Both the position numbers and the translations under genes were made by a program. A stretch of 64,000 bases of DNA from Streptomyces sp. F001 (GTDB lineage: Bacteria; Actinomycetota; Actinomycetes; Streptomycetales; Streptomycetaceae), in the NCBI RefSeq assembly GCF_004187715.1, contig NZ_QZWF01000004.1, positions 553,601 through 617,600 of the forward strand, given 5' to 3'. The notes below the pieces were generated by a model. The model had not been told where the DNA came from. It did no database searches and was given only the letters and a program-made list of their open reading frames with translations. The first letter of the stretch is position 1; every line of letters starts with the position of its first letter. Of this stretch, positions 43,014 to 51,603 are shown one piece after another.

Positions 43014-43173
43014 TACGGTACCCCCGCCAGGGAGGGCAACCGGCCGGCGCTTCTCCACGCGGCCCGCCAGGCCGCTGCGCAGGGGCTCGGTGTCAGGCCG
43101 TGCTTGCCCTGGACCGGACTCCAACTCGTAAGGTCGCAGCATTCCCAACAGGCTGTCGTCCAAGGAGAGTTGC

Positions 43174-44223
43174 ATGCGCCACCGCGTTCTGGGCGGGACC
43201 GGCATCGAGGTCAGCTCCTACTGCCTCGGCACGATGATGTTCGGTTTCGTCGGCAATGCCGACCACGACGACTGCGTCCGGATCATCCATGCCGCGCTCG
43301 ACGAGGGGATCAACTTCGTCGACACCGCCGACATGTACTCGGCCGGGGAGTCGGAGACCGTCGTCGGCAAGGCGCTGAAGGGCCGCCGCGACGACGTGGT
43401 CCTGGCGACCAAGGTCCACTTCCCCATGGGGGACGGCCCCAACCGGGGCGGCAACTCGCGGCGTTGGATCGTCCGGGAGGTGGAGGACAGCCTGCGGCGG
43501 CTGGGAACGGACTGGATCGACCTGTACCAGGTGCACCGGCCGGACCACACCACCGACATCGAGGAGACGCTCTCCGCCCTGACCGACCTTGTGCGGCAGG
43601 GCAAGATCAGAGCCTTCGGCTGTTCCACGTTCCCCGCCGAAGAGATCGTCGAGGCGTACCACGTGGCCGACCGCCGTGGGCTCCACCGCTTCCGTACCGA
43701 GCAGCCGCCCTACTCGCTGCTGGCCCGCGGTGTCGAGAGGCATGTGCTGCCGGTGGCGCAGCGCCTGGGCATGGGGGTGCTGACCTGGAGCCCGCTGGCC
43801 TCGGGGTTCCTGACCGGCCGCTACCGCAAGGGCCGGGCGCTCGATCTGAGCAGCGGACGCCCCACCCTGCACCCGGACCGCTTCGATCCGTCGGCGCCGC
43901 TCACCGCCGCGAAGCTGGAGGCCGTCGAGCAGCTCGTCGCCGTCGCCGAGGAAGTGGGCTGCTCGCTGCCGGAGTTGGCCGTCGCCTTCCCGCTCACGCA
44001 TCCGGCCGTCACGTCCGTGATCATCGGCCCGCGCACGATGGAGCAACTGCGGAGCACGCTCAAGGGCGCGTCCGTGGTGCTGGACGACGCCGTCCTCGAC
44101 CGGATCGACGAGATCGTGCCGCCCGGAACCGACGTCTATCCGCCAGACGGCGTCTGGACCCCGCCGTCGCTCACCACACCGGCGCTGCGACGACGCACGG
44201 TCGAGTCCAGGACCGCCGCCTGA
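43174..44223 (+). CDS. aldo/keto reductase
   Basis: 349 residues from ATG 43174 (AAGGAGAG site). TIM-barrel oxidoreductase with the catalytic tetrad in VDTADMYS (Asp, Tyr), LATKVHF (Lys) and LYQVHRPD (His); NADPH-binding IIGPRTMEQL near the C-terminus. It belongs to the YajO/potassium-channel-beta-like AKR group. It is divergent from tetR but no operator copy faces it. Substrate unknown. Confidence 0.9.
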   Translation: MRHRVLGGTGIEVSSYCLGTMMFGFVGNADHDDCVRIIHAALDEGINFVDTADMYSAGESETVVGKALKGRRDDVVLATKVHFPMGDGPNRGGNSRRWIVREVEDSLRRLGTDWIDLYQVHRPDHTTDIEETLSALTDLVRQGKIRAFGCSTFPAEEIVEAYHVADRRGLHRFRTEQPPYSLLARGVERHVLPVAQRLGMGVLTWSPLASGFLTGRYRKGRALDLSSGRPTLHPDRFDPSAPLTAAKLEAVEQLVAVAEEVGCSLPELAVAFPLTHPAVTSVIIGPRTMEQLRSTLKGASVVLDDAVLDRIDEIVPPGTDVYPPDGVWTPPSLTTPALRRRTVESRTAA

Positions 44224-44347
44224 AACAGGCAGCCCCCTGAAGCAGGCAACCCCGGCGGCGCCTGGCGATGCGTCCCCACCTCCTCAGGCGTTCGGCGAGG
44301 ACGCCGGCTCACAGGTGCGTCGGCGCGCCGCTGGCTAGTCTGCATGC

Positions 44348-47300
44348 GTGACGACCGAGTTGGCCCTGCTGTCCCAAGTCGCCCACCGTGGACGGGAGAT
44401 CACCGCGCCCCGGCTGCGTGGGCTGTTGGCGTTGCTTGCGGAGGATCTGCGTACCGGGTGCAGTACGGGTCGGCTGGTGGAGGGGCTGTGGCCGGACGGC
44501 ATGCCGGAGCGGCCGGGCAAGGCGGTGCAGGTGCTGGTGTCGCGGCTCAGGGCGCAACTGGGTGCCGATCTGGTCGTGAGCACACCGACGGGGTATCGGC
44601 TGGCGCTGGACGAGACGCAGGTCGACTGTTCCGCGCTGCTGTTGTACGAGGCGGCGAGCGCCGAGCGGGCGAGGGCGAGGGATCACGCGGGCGCCTTGGC
44701 GCAGGCCGAGGCCGGCTTGGCGTTGTGGGACGGGAGCGTGGGCGCCGGGGCGGGAGAGGACCTGCACGATCCGGTGGTGGCGCTGCGTGCCGACCGGGTG
44801 CGGGTGTTCCGTTCGCTGGTCCGGTCGCGGGCGCTCGCGCTGGCCCGGGTGGGGCGGCGGGAGGAGGCGACGGCACCGCTGGCCGGGCTGGCATCGGCGC
44901 TGCCCCGGGACGAGGAGGTACTCGCGGAACTGCTGCGCTGTGAGGCGGCCACCGCGGGCCGGGCCGCGGCGCTGACCCGGTACGACGCCTATCGCCGCGG
45001 GCTGCGCGATGAGTTGGGTACCGATCCGGGGCCCGGGCTCAGGTCCGTGTACCAGGAGTTGCTGAGCGCGGATGTGGCGCCGGTCCGCCACGGGGTGCCA
45101 CACGAGCCGAACCCTCTGCTGGGGCGGGACGCCGACGTCGCTGCCGTGGCCGGGCTGCTGCGCGAGGTCCGAGTGGTCACCGTCGTCGGGCGGGCGGCTG
45201 GGCAAGACCCGCCTCGCTCATGCGGTGAGCCGTGCGGCCGAGCAACCGGTGGTCCACTTCGTCACCCTGGCCGGTGTCATCGCCGACGACGACGTGGCCG
45301 GTGAAGTGGCCTCGGCCGTCGGTGCAGGGGAGGGGCGGCAGTTCGCGGGCGGCACGGACGCGGTGTCCGGCATCGTGGCCGCGCTGGGCTCGGGGCCCGT
45401 ACTGCTCGTGCTGGACAACTGCGAGCAGGTGATCCGGGGCGCGGCCGACCTCGTGCAGGCCCTGGTGTCGCGGTCGAAGGGGCTGCGGATCCTGGCCACC
45501 AGCCGGGCCCCGCTGGGGCTGACCTCGGAGTCGGTGTACGCGCTGCCGGAGCTGTCCCTGGCGACCTCCGTCGAGCTCTTCGAGCAGCGGGCGCGGGCGG
45601 CGAGGCCCGGTGTGGACCTACCCGCCGACCGGGTGGCCCAGATCTGCCGGCATCTGGACGGGCTGCCGCTGGCCGTGGAACTCGCCGCGGCCCGGGTGCG
45701 GGTGCTGTCCGTGGCCGACATCTCGCGCCGGCTCCAGGACCGCTTCACCCTGCTGCGCGGCGGCGCCCGCGACACCCCCGAGCGGCATCGCACGCTGCGG
45801 GCGGTGGTCGAGTGGAGCTGGAATCTGCTGGAGCCCGACGGCCGGGCGGCGATGCGGGCGCTGTCGGTGTTCCCGGGCGGCTTCACCGAGGACGCGGCTC
45901 AGTATGTGCTCGGCGAGGCGGGGGACGCGCTGTTCCTGCTGGAGCAACTGGCCGACCAGTCCCTGATCAAGGTGGACGACAGTCCTTCCGGGGTGCGCTT
46001 CCACATGCTGGAGACGCTGCGGGAGTTCAGCGCCGACCGGCGGGCGGAGGCGGGCGAGGAGGAGACGGTGACCGACCGGTTCCTGTCCTGGGCCCGCGAT
46101 TTCGGCCGCGCCCACCACGATGTGCTGTTCAGCGGCGACCCGTTGCCCGCCTGGCGCCGGATGCGGGCCGAGCAGGACAACCTCGTCCTGGCACTGCGGC
46201 ACGCGCTGCACCGTGACGACGGGCCGGCCATCGCGGCCGTCACCGCCGTGCTGTCCTCGTTGTGGGCCACCGACTCCAACTTCGCCCGGCTCGCCGCCCT
46301 CGCCGCCGAGACCGCCGGGCCCCTGTCCCATTTCCGCCCCGGACCCGGGAACCCCGAGGACGTGGAGCCGGCCCGCAGCGCGGCGGCCGTGTGTGCCGCC
46401 AGTCTCTTCATGGGCTTCGGCCCGCACGCCGTACGCCAGCTCGTCACGCTGCGCCGCCTGCCGCCCGCCCGGCCGGACACCCTGCCCCGGGCGATGGGGG
46501 TCGTGCTGTGCGCCGTCCCGGACATACGCCCGCCCGAATACGCGCTGCTGCAGGAGCTCTGCGAAGCCGACGAGCCCATGCTGGCGGGCGTCGCGGCCGG
46601 CGTCGCCAGCTACGTATGGGAATCCGAGCACCAGACGGAGCGCGCGCTGGAGTGCGCCCGGCGGATGCTCGACGCGCTGGAACCCCTGGGTAATCCGGCC
46701 ATGCGGCTGCTCGGGCATGGACGGATCAGTGAGTTGTGCCTGCAGTCCGGGCGGGGCGCGGAGGCGTACGACCATCTGCGGGCCGCGCGGGACGAGCTCA
46801 GCGAGTTCGGCGCCTGGTTCGACCTGGCCGGCATCGGCTGGGGGCTGGTGCTGGCCTGTCTGCACCGCGGGGAGATCGACGAGGCGGAGTACTGGCTGGG
46901 GCTCACGGCCCTGGACCAGCAGCCGGAGGCCGCCCAGATCTACACGCCCGATCATCCGGCCCGGGCGGAGATCGCGCTGGCCCGGGGGCTGACCGAGGTC
47001 GGGCTCGGGCTGTGGCGGCAGGCTGTGGAGGGGATGCGGGAGGCCAGCCTGCTGTATGCCGACGATCCGTTCATGGAGCCGTGGTTGCTTCAGATGCAGT
47101 CGGCCGCGGTGGCGGCGCACGCGCAGCACGGCCGGCTGGAGCCGGTGGCGAAGCTGGCCGGGGAACTGCGGGAGCGGCTGCTGCAGATGCTGTCCGGCCC
47201 GTCGGGCTCCTCCGGTGACCGGGCTCCGGTGGAACTGCCGGTGTACGGCACGGTCCTGCTCGCCCTCGGTTTCGCCGGGCTCGCCCGGGGCGATACGGCG

Positions 47301-47501
47301 GCCGTGCGGCTGGTGGCGCTGGCGGAACGGATGCCGGTGGTACGGGAGTTCCCCACTCTCTCCCTGGCCCGGTCCCGGCAGGCGGCGGAGAACGCCGACA
47401 GAGCGGCGTACGCCGACGCGGAGTCGGAGTACGCCGCCCTGGGGCGGGAGGAACTGCGGGCAGCGGCGCTGCGCGAACTCACTGCCGCGGCTCGCGGTTG
47501 A
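44348..47501 (+). pseudogene. SARP/AfsR-like BTAD-ATPase regulator, frameshifted in the P-loop
   Basis: Frame 1 from GTG 44348 gives an OmpR-like winged helix (ELALLSQVAHRGREITAPRL) and a bacterial transcriptional activation domain up to about residue 240. Frame 2 gives the NB-ARC-type ATPase (LGKTRLAHAVSRAAE, VLLVLDNCEQV, LDGLPLAVELAAAR) and TPR-like repeats to the stop at 47501. The two join at the Walker A loop, about 45184-45205, where GGGCGGGCGGCTGGGC seems to have one base too many. The intact protein would have about 1,050 residues, like AfsR-type activators. Its stop overlaps the convergent ABC permease gene by 23 bases. Confidence 0.85.
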
Positions 47502-48273
47502 ACAGGGACCTGGACCACCAGTAGCCCAGCAGGCTCAGGCCCAGGCACCAGGCCAGGGTGAGGACGGCGTTCTTGGTGCCGATCTCGGTGCCCATGAGGA
47601 GGCCGCGCAGGGTCTCGATGGCGGGTGAGAAGGGCTGGTACTCGGCGAACCAGCGGAACCAGCCCGGCATGGCGTCCACCGGCACGAACGCGCTGCCCAG
47701 GAGCGGCAGGATCATCAGGGGCTGGGCGAGGTTGCTGGCCCCCTCGGCATTGGGGGACGCCAGGCCCATGCCGACCGCGAGCCAGATCAGCGCCACGCTG
47801 ACCAGCACCAGCAGCCCCGCCGCCGCGAGCCACTCCAGCGGCGTCGCATCGGGCCGGAAGCCGATGGCCACCCCGACGCCCAGCACCACGGCCAGCGCCA
47901 TCAGCGACTGGATCACGCTGCCGGCCACATGGCCGATCAGCACGGAGGTACGCGAGATCGCCATGGTGCGGAACCGGGCGATGATGCCCTCGGTCATGTC
48001 CATGGCCACGGAGACCGCGGTGCCGATCGCGATCCCGCCGATGGTCATGAGCAGGATGCCGGGGACGACGTAGGCGATGTACTCGGAGCGGTCCGCGGTG
48101 CCGCCGTTGATGCCGGCGCTCATCACATTGCCGAAGACGTACACGAACAGCAGCAGCAGGATGACCGGGGTGAGGAGGAGGTTGAGGGTGAGGGAGGGGT
48201 AGCGGCGGGCGTGCAGGAGGTTGCGCCGCAGCATGGTGAGGTTGTCGCGGAGGGCGTGAGTGGCAGCGCTCAT
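47479..48273 (-). CDS. ABC-2 type permease (DrrB-like)
   Basis: 264 residues from ATG 48273, overlapping the ATPase stop by four bases. Six membrane segments; motifs LLTPVILLLLFVYVFGNVMS and the long RFRTMAISRTSVLIGHV loop match daunorubicin-resistance DrrB-type permeases. With the upstream ATPase it should form an exporter for a drug-like or lipid substrate. Confidence 0.9.
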   Translation of the reverse strand: MSAATHALRDNLTMLRRNLLHARRYPSLTLNLLLTPVILLLLFVYVFGNVMSAGINGGTADRSEYIAYVVPGILLMTIGGIAIGTAVSVAMDMTEGIIARFRTMAISRTSVLIGHVAGSVIQSLMALAVVLGVGVAIGFRPDATPLEWLAAAGLLVLVSVALIWLAVGMGLASPNAEGASNLAQPLMILPLLGSAFVPVDAMPGWFRWFAEYQPFSPAIETLRGLLMGTEIGTKNAVLTLAWCLGLSLLGYWWSRSLFNREPRQ

Positions 48274-49250
48274 CGGACGGTCTCCTTGGCGGTGGTCTGC
48301 GTGGACTGGGCGGGTACGGGGCTGCCGGTCAGGGCGAAGAACACGTCGTCGAGGTCGGGGGTGTGCACGGACAGCTCGTCGGCCTCGACGCCGGCGGCGT
48401 CGAGCCAGTCGAGAATGGCGCGCAGCTCGCGCTGGCTGCCCCCGCTGGGGATCTGCAGGGTGAGCGTCTCGTCGTCGCGTGTCGTCTCGCGCAGGGCGGT
48501 CGCCGCCTGTTCGTACGCCACCGGGTCGGAGAAGCGCAGCCGCACGTGACCGCCGGAGACGAGCCGCTTGAGTTCCTCGGCACTGCCCTGGGCGACGAGC
48601 TTGCCGCCGTTGAGCACCGCGATCCGGTCGGCGAGCTCGTCGGCCTCCTCCAGGTACTGGGTGGTGAGGAAGACGGTGGTGCCGCCGGAGACCAGTTCGC
48701 GGATGATCTGCCACATGGTGTGGCGGGAGCGCGGGTCGAGGCCGGTGGTCGGCTCGTCGAGGAAGATGATCCGCGGGTTGCCCACCAGGGTCATGGCGAT
48801 GTCGAGGCGGCGCTTCATGCCGCCGGAGTAGGTGGAGGCGGGCTTCTTCGCAGCCTCCGTGAGGTCGAAGCGCTCCAGCAACTCCGCGGTCACCCGCCGG
48901 CCCTCGCTGCGGGAGAGGTGGTGCAGGTCGGCCATCAGGAGCATGTTCTCCTCGCCGGTGATCAGCCCGTCCACGGCGGAGAACTGCCCGGTGACACCGA
49001 TGGCGGCCCGTACCGCCTGGGCCTCTGCGGTGAGATCGTGCCCGGCGATCCGCGCCTGTCCGCCGTCGGCGGAGATCAGCGTGGACAGGATGTTGACCGC
49101 CGTGGTCTTGCCGGCGCCGTTCGGCCCGAGGAGGGAGAAGATCGTGCCGGCGGGCACCTGGATGTCGATGCCGTCGAGGACGGTCTTGTCCCCGTAGGAC
49201 TTGCGCAACCCGGTGGCTACGATCGCGAGTTCGTGCTCTGTCGTCGTCAT
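48270..49250 (-). CDS. ABC transporter ATPase (DrrA-like)
   Basis: 326 residues: Walker A GPNGAGKTT (about 41), signature YSGGMKRRLDIA, Walker B IIFLDEPTTGLDP, H-loop TTQYLEEADELADR, and the DrrA-type C-terminal extension. It powers the permease downstream. The promoter side has three TTCA-containing repeats at exact 11-base spacing (49275-49304), suggesting control by the SARP-type regulator encoded on the other side of the permease. Confidence 0.93.
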   Translation of the reverse strand: MTTTEHELAIVATGLRKSYGDKTVLDGIDIQVPAGTIFSLLGPNGAGKTTAVNILSTLISADGGQARIAGHDLTAEAQAVRAAIGVTGQFSAVDGLITGEENMLLMADLHHLSRSEGRRVTAELLERFDLTEAAKKPASTYSGGMKRRLDIAMTLVGNPRIIFLDEPTTGLDPRSRHTMWQIIRELVSGGTTVFLTTQYLEEADELADRIAVLNGGKLVAQGSAEELKRLVSGGHVRLRFSDPVAYEQAATALRETTRDDETLTLQIPSGGSQRELRAILDWLDAAGVEADELSVHTPDLDDVFFALTGSPVPAQSTQTTAKETVR

Positions 49251-49274
49251 GCCGCAGAGCTTGCGGCCGGAGCG

Positions 49275-49304
49275 GTTCAGAACGCTTTCAAGCCGGTTTC
49301 AGCG
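49275..49304. promoter_or_regulatory. SARP-type direct repeats
   Basis: TTCA cores at 49276, 49287 and 49298 (GTTCAGA, TTTCAAG, TTTCAGC), exactly 11 bases apart; on the transcribed strand they read TGAACCG, TGAAAGC, TGAAACC. SARP proteins bind heptamers repeated every 11 bp overlapping the -35 region. Confidence 0.5.
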
Positions 49305-49731
49305 CCCTGGAGCAGACTTCAGAGCGTTGAAACTTGCAGGTCAGGGCACATTGATGCACCTGGGCTCAGGCACGGCGGATCGCTTGGTCACCGGGCCCTG
49401 GTACGGGGCGGCCGCCGACCCTGGCCTGCCGAAATGGGCCGAGGCGCGACCGCCGCACGGGCGATTTCGCAAGCGGCGCCGGATGGTGCCTCGGGGAGCC
49501 GCACCGGTGGCTGCTGGTCGGCGATAGCACAGGCACGGTGATCACGCTCGTGCTGAGCAGCGCTCTGTACCGGGCGTTCTGCCCTGGTGGACCGGCCGCA
49601 GACGTGGTGTGCTGGGAGTTGACGGGAAGGACCCGATTCGAGACGCGGGGAAGCGGTCCCGAGCCGCGCACCGCGCAATCCGGATCCGCGAGAAGCGGGT
49701 GGAGTCCTTCCCGTCCTTCATGTCCGGCGGG
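49305..49731. other. gene-free stretch
   Basis: About 430 bases between the ABC operon promoter and the 3' end of the TIGR03943 gene. Short open frames on both strands have no domain or ribosome site. I see no RNA or repeat. Confidence 0.4.
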
Positions 49732-50430
49732 TCAGCTGTTCCAGCTCTCGTCGTATGGATCGGCGGGCTCCGGGACCGGCCTCGCGGTCGTGACGTCGAG
49801 GAACGGGATCGGGCCGCCGTTGACCGGGTCCTTCGTCCGGCGCGCGGTGTATGTGCCGGTGACCTCCAGCCAGGCGTCCGGCTGCAGGACCGGGGGTGTG
49901 CGCCCGGTCAGGCCGATCTTGACCGGAAGGCCGTCGGCGGCGCAGCAGTTGAGGGCGATACGGACCAGGTACGGCGTGCCGGCCCGGTCCAGCGCGACGA
50001 AACCGGTGATCTTCACCCGGCGGTCGCGCAGCGAACGTCCGTCGTCGTACACCGCGCGGGCCGCGTAGTCGGCGACGCCCAGGCGGACCGGATCCCCGGC
50101 GGGCAGCGGCGCGTAGGCCGGAGGCTGCTGCAGGGCCGTGCCCGTGCGCATCGCGCTGTACGAACCCAGGGCCGGCGGCGCGACGAGGATGAGGGCGAGG
50201 ACCGGCAGCAACAGGAGCCAGGAGACGCGGGGTTCGTGGTGCCGCGGTGCCGGGTTCCGCCGCTCGTACCACACCGTCGCCACCGCCGCCGCGACCAGGA
50301 CGGTACCGGCGGCCAGCAGCAGCGGCCGCAGCCCCGCCTTGACGTACCGCAGCGACAGGTCGGTGGCCCCCGCGTGCAGCAGGGACGCGCCCAGCAGGAA
50401 CAGCACCGCCGCCTGCGCCTGCCGGTTCAA
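49732..50430 (-). CDS. TIGR03943 family protein (YcgQ-like)
   Basis: 232 residues from TTG 50430, overlapping the permease stop as TTGA. Two N-terminal membrane segments and one at about 75-95 precede an extracytoplasmic domain with IALNCCAADGLPVKIGL and LEVTGTY. It always travels with the DUF318-type permease (B. subtilis YcgR-YcgQ). No zinc-uptake-regulator-like site was found upstream of the pair, though such pairs are zinc-controlled in some bacteria. Confidence 0.8.
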   Translation of the reverse strand: MNRQAQAAVLFLLGASLLHAGATDLSLRYVKAGLRPLLLAAGTVLVAAAVATVWYERRNPAPRHHEPRVSWLLLLPVLALILVAPPALGSYSAMRTGTALQQPPAYAPLPAGDPVRLGVADYAARAVYDDGRSLRDRRVKITGFVALDRAGTPYLVRIALNCCAADGLPVKIGLTGRTPPVLQPDAWLEVTGTYTARRTKDPVNGGPIPFLDVTTARPVPEPADPYDESWNS

Positions 50431-51443
50431 AGCAGCACCGCCCCGGTCAGAGCGGCCAGCGCCACGGCGACCCCAAAGGTCGCCGGGGCGAAGCGCAGGG
50501 CGAAGGCGCGCCCGAAGGTGCCCGCCTGCATCGCGAACAGCTTCAGGTCCACCATCGGCCCGACCACCAGGAACGCCAGCCGGGCCGTCGGCGAGAACTG
50601 GGTCAGCGACGCGGCCACGAACGCGTCCGCCTCCGAACAGATCGACAGCAGTACGGCGAGCACGGCCAGGGCGAGCACCGCCACCACCGGGTGGTCGGCC
50701 GCCGCGCGCAGCCACTGCTCGGGGACGACCGCCTTGAGGGTCGCCGCCGCCATCGCGCCGATCACCAGAAAGCCACCGGCGTGCATCACGTCGTGCCGCA
50801 CCGACCCCCAGAAGGCCGCGCCCCGGCCCTGGCCCTCGTACGACGGACGGGCCGGCGGGCGCAGCCAGTCGGTGCGGCCGAGCCGCTGCCACAGCCAGCC
50901 CATCACGCACGCCACGACCAGGCTCGCGACGAAACGGGCCAGCACCATCTCCGGTTCGCCGGGGAAGGCGACCGCCGTCGCCGTCAGTACGATCGGGTTG
51001 ATCGCGGGCGCGGAGAGCAGGAACGCCAGCGCGGCGGCCGGGGTGACACCGCGCCGCATCAGCGCGCCGGCCACCGGCACCGACGCGCACTCGCAGCCGG
51101 GGACGACCGCGCCCGCCAGCCCCGCGACCGGTACGGCCGCGGCGGGCCGGGCGGGCAGCGCACGGGCGAAGACCGACGGCGGTACGAACACGGCGACGGC
51201 CGCCGACAGCAGCACGCCGAGCACCAGGAACGGCAGGGCCTGCACGACCACCGCGACGAACACCGTCATCCAGCTCTGCATCACCGGCGCGGACAGGGCG
51301 CGGCGGATCGGCGCCTGGGCGAGGAGCAGCAGGAGCAGGGTCACGGTGAGGACCAGGGGGGAGCTGAGGTGCCAGCCCTCCGGGTCCGGCGGCCCCGCCC
51401 GTTCATCGGGCCGCGGGGCTGCTTCGGTGGCGGTGTCGGCCAC
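50427..51443 (-). CDS. permease, DUF318/ArsP_1 family (YcgR-like)
   Basis: 338 residues with about eight membrane segments and the family signature AGAVVPGCECASVPVAGALM then FLLSAPAINPIVL; the cysteine pair CEC may bind a metal or be redox-active. The second half repeats the pattern (LLSICSEADAFVAASL). These proteins are proposed metal or organo-arsenical exporters. It is first of a two-gene operon. The GTG/ATG choice is fixed by the ATG at 51443 near the divergent 14-bp repeats. Confidence 0.85.
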   Translation of the reverse strand: MADTATEAAPRPDERAGPPDPEGWHLSSPLVLTVTLLLLLLAQAPIRRALSAPVMQSWMTVFVAVVVQALPFLVLGVLLSAAVAVFVPPSVFARALPARPAAAVPVAGLAGAVVPGCECASVPVAGALMRRGVTPAAALAFLLSAPAINPIVLTATAVAFPGEPEMVLARFVASLVVACVMGWLWQRLGRTDWLRPPARPSYEGQGRGAAFWGSVRHDVMHAGGFLVIGAMAAATLKAVVPEQWLRAAADHPVVAVLALAVLAVLLSICSEADAFVAASLTQFSPTARLAFLVVGPMVDLKLFAMQAGTFGRAFALRFAPATFGVAVALAALTGAVLL

Positions 51444-51462
51444 GGGTCGGGGTCCCTCCGTT

Positions 51463-51518
51463 GTGCCGGGTGCGAGATGCCGGGCGCCAGGTGCCGGGTG
51501 CGCGGTGCCAGGTGCGAG
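51463..51518. repeat. four tandem 14-bp repeats in a divergent promoter region
   Basis: Units at 51463, 51477, 51491 and 51505: GTGCCGGGTGCGAG, ATGCCGGGCGCCAG, GTGCCGGGTGCGCG, GTGCCAGGTGCGAG. They lie 20-75 bases upstream of the permease start and before the NAD-binding gene on the other strand. Confidence 0.8.
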
Positions 51519-51603
51519 GCCTCCCCTTCAGTACGGCGGGCGAGGAACGGATGTTCAGTCGGTTGCTGGAACCATCCGTCCCGGTGGGGCAGTCTTTTCC
51601 CTC

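Noticed and set aside
49609..51603. Upstream 665 codons joined in frame to the NAD-binding protein
   Set aside because: Arg/Pro/Gly-rich shadow of the permease and TIGR03943 genes; the real domain begins after GTG 51604.
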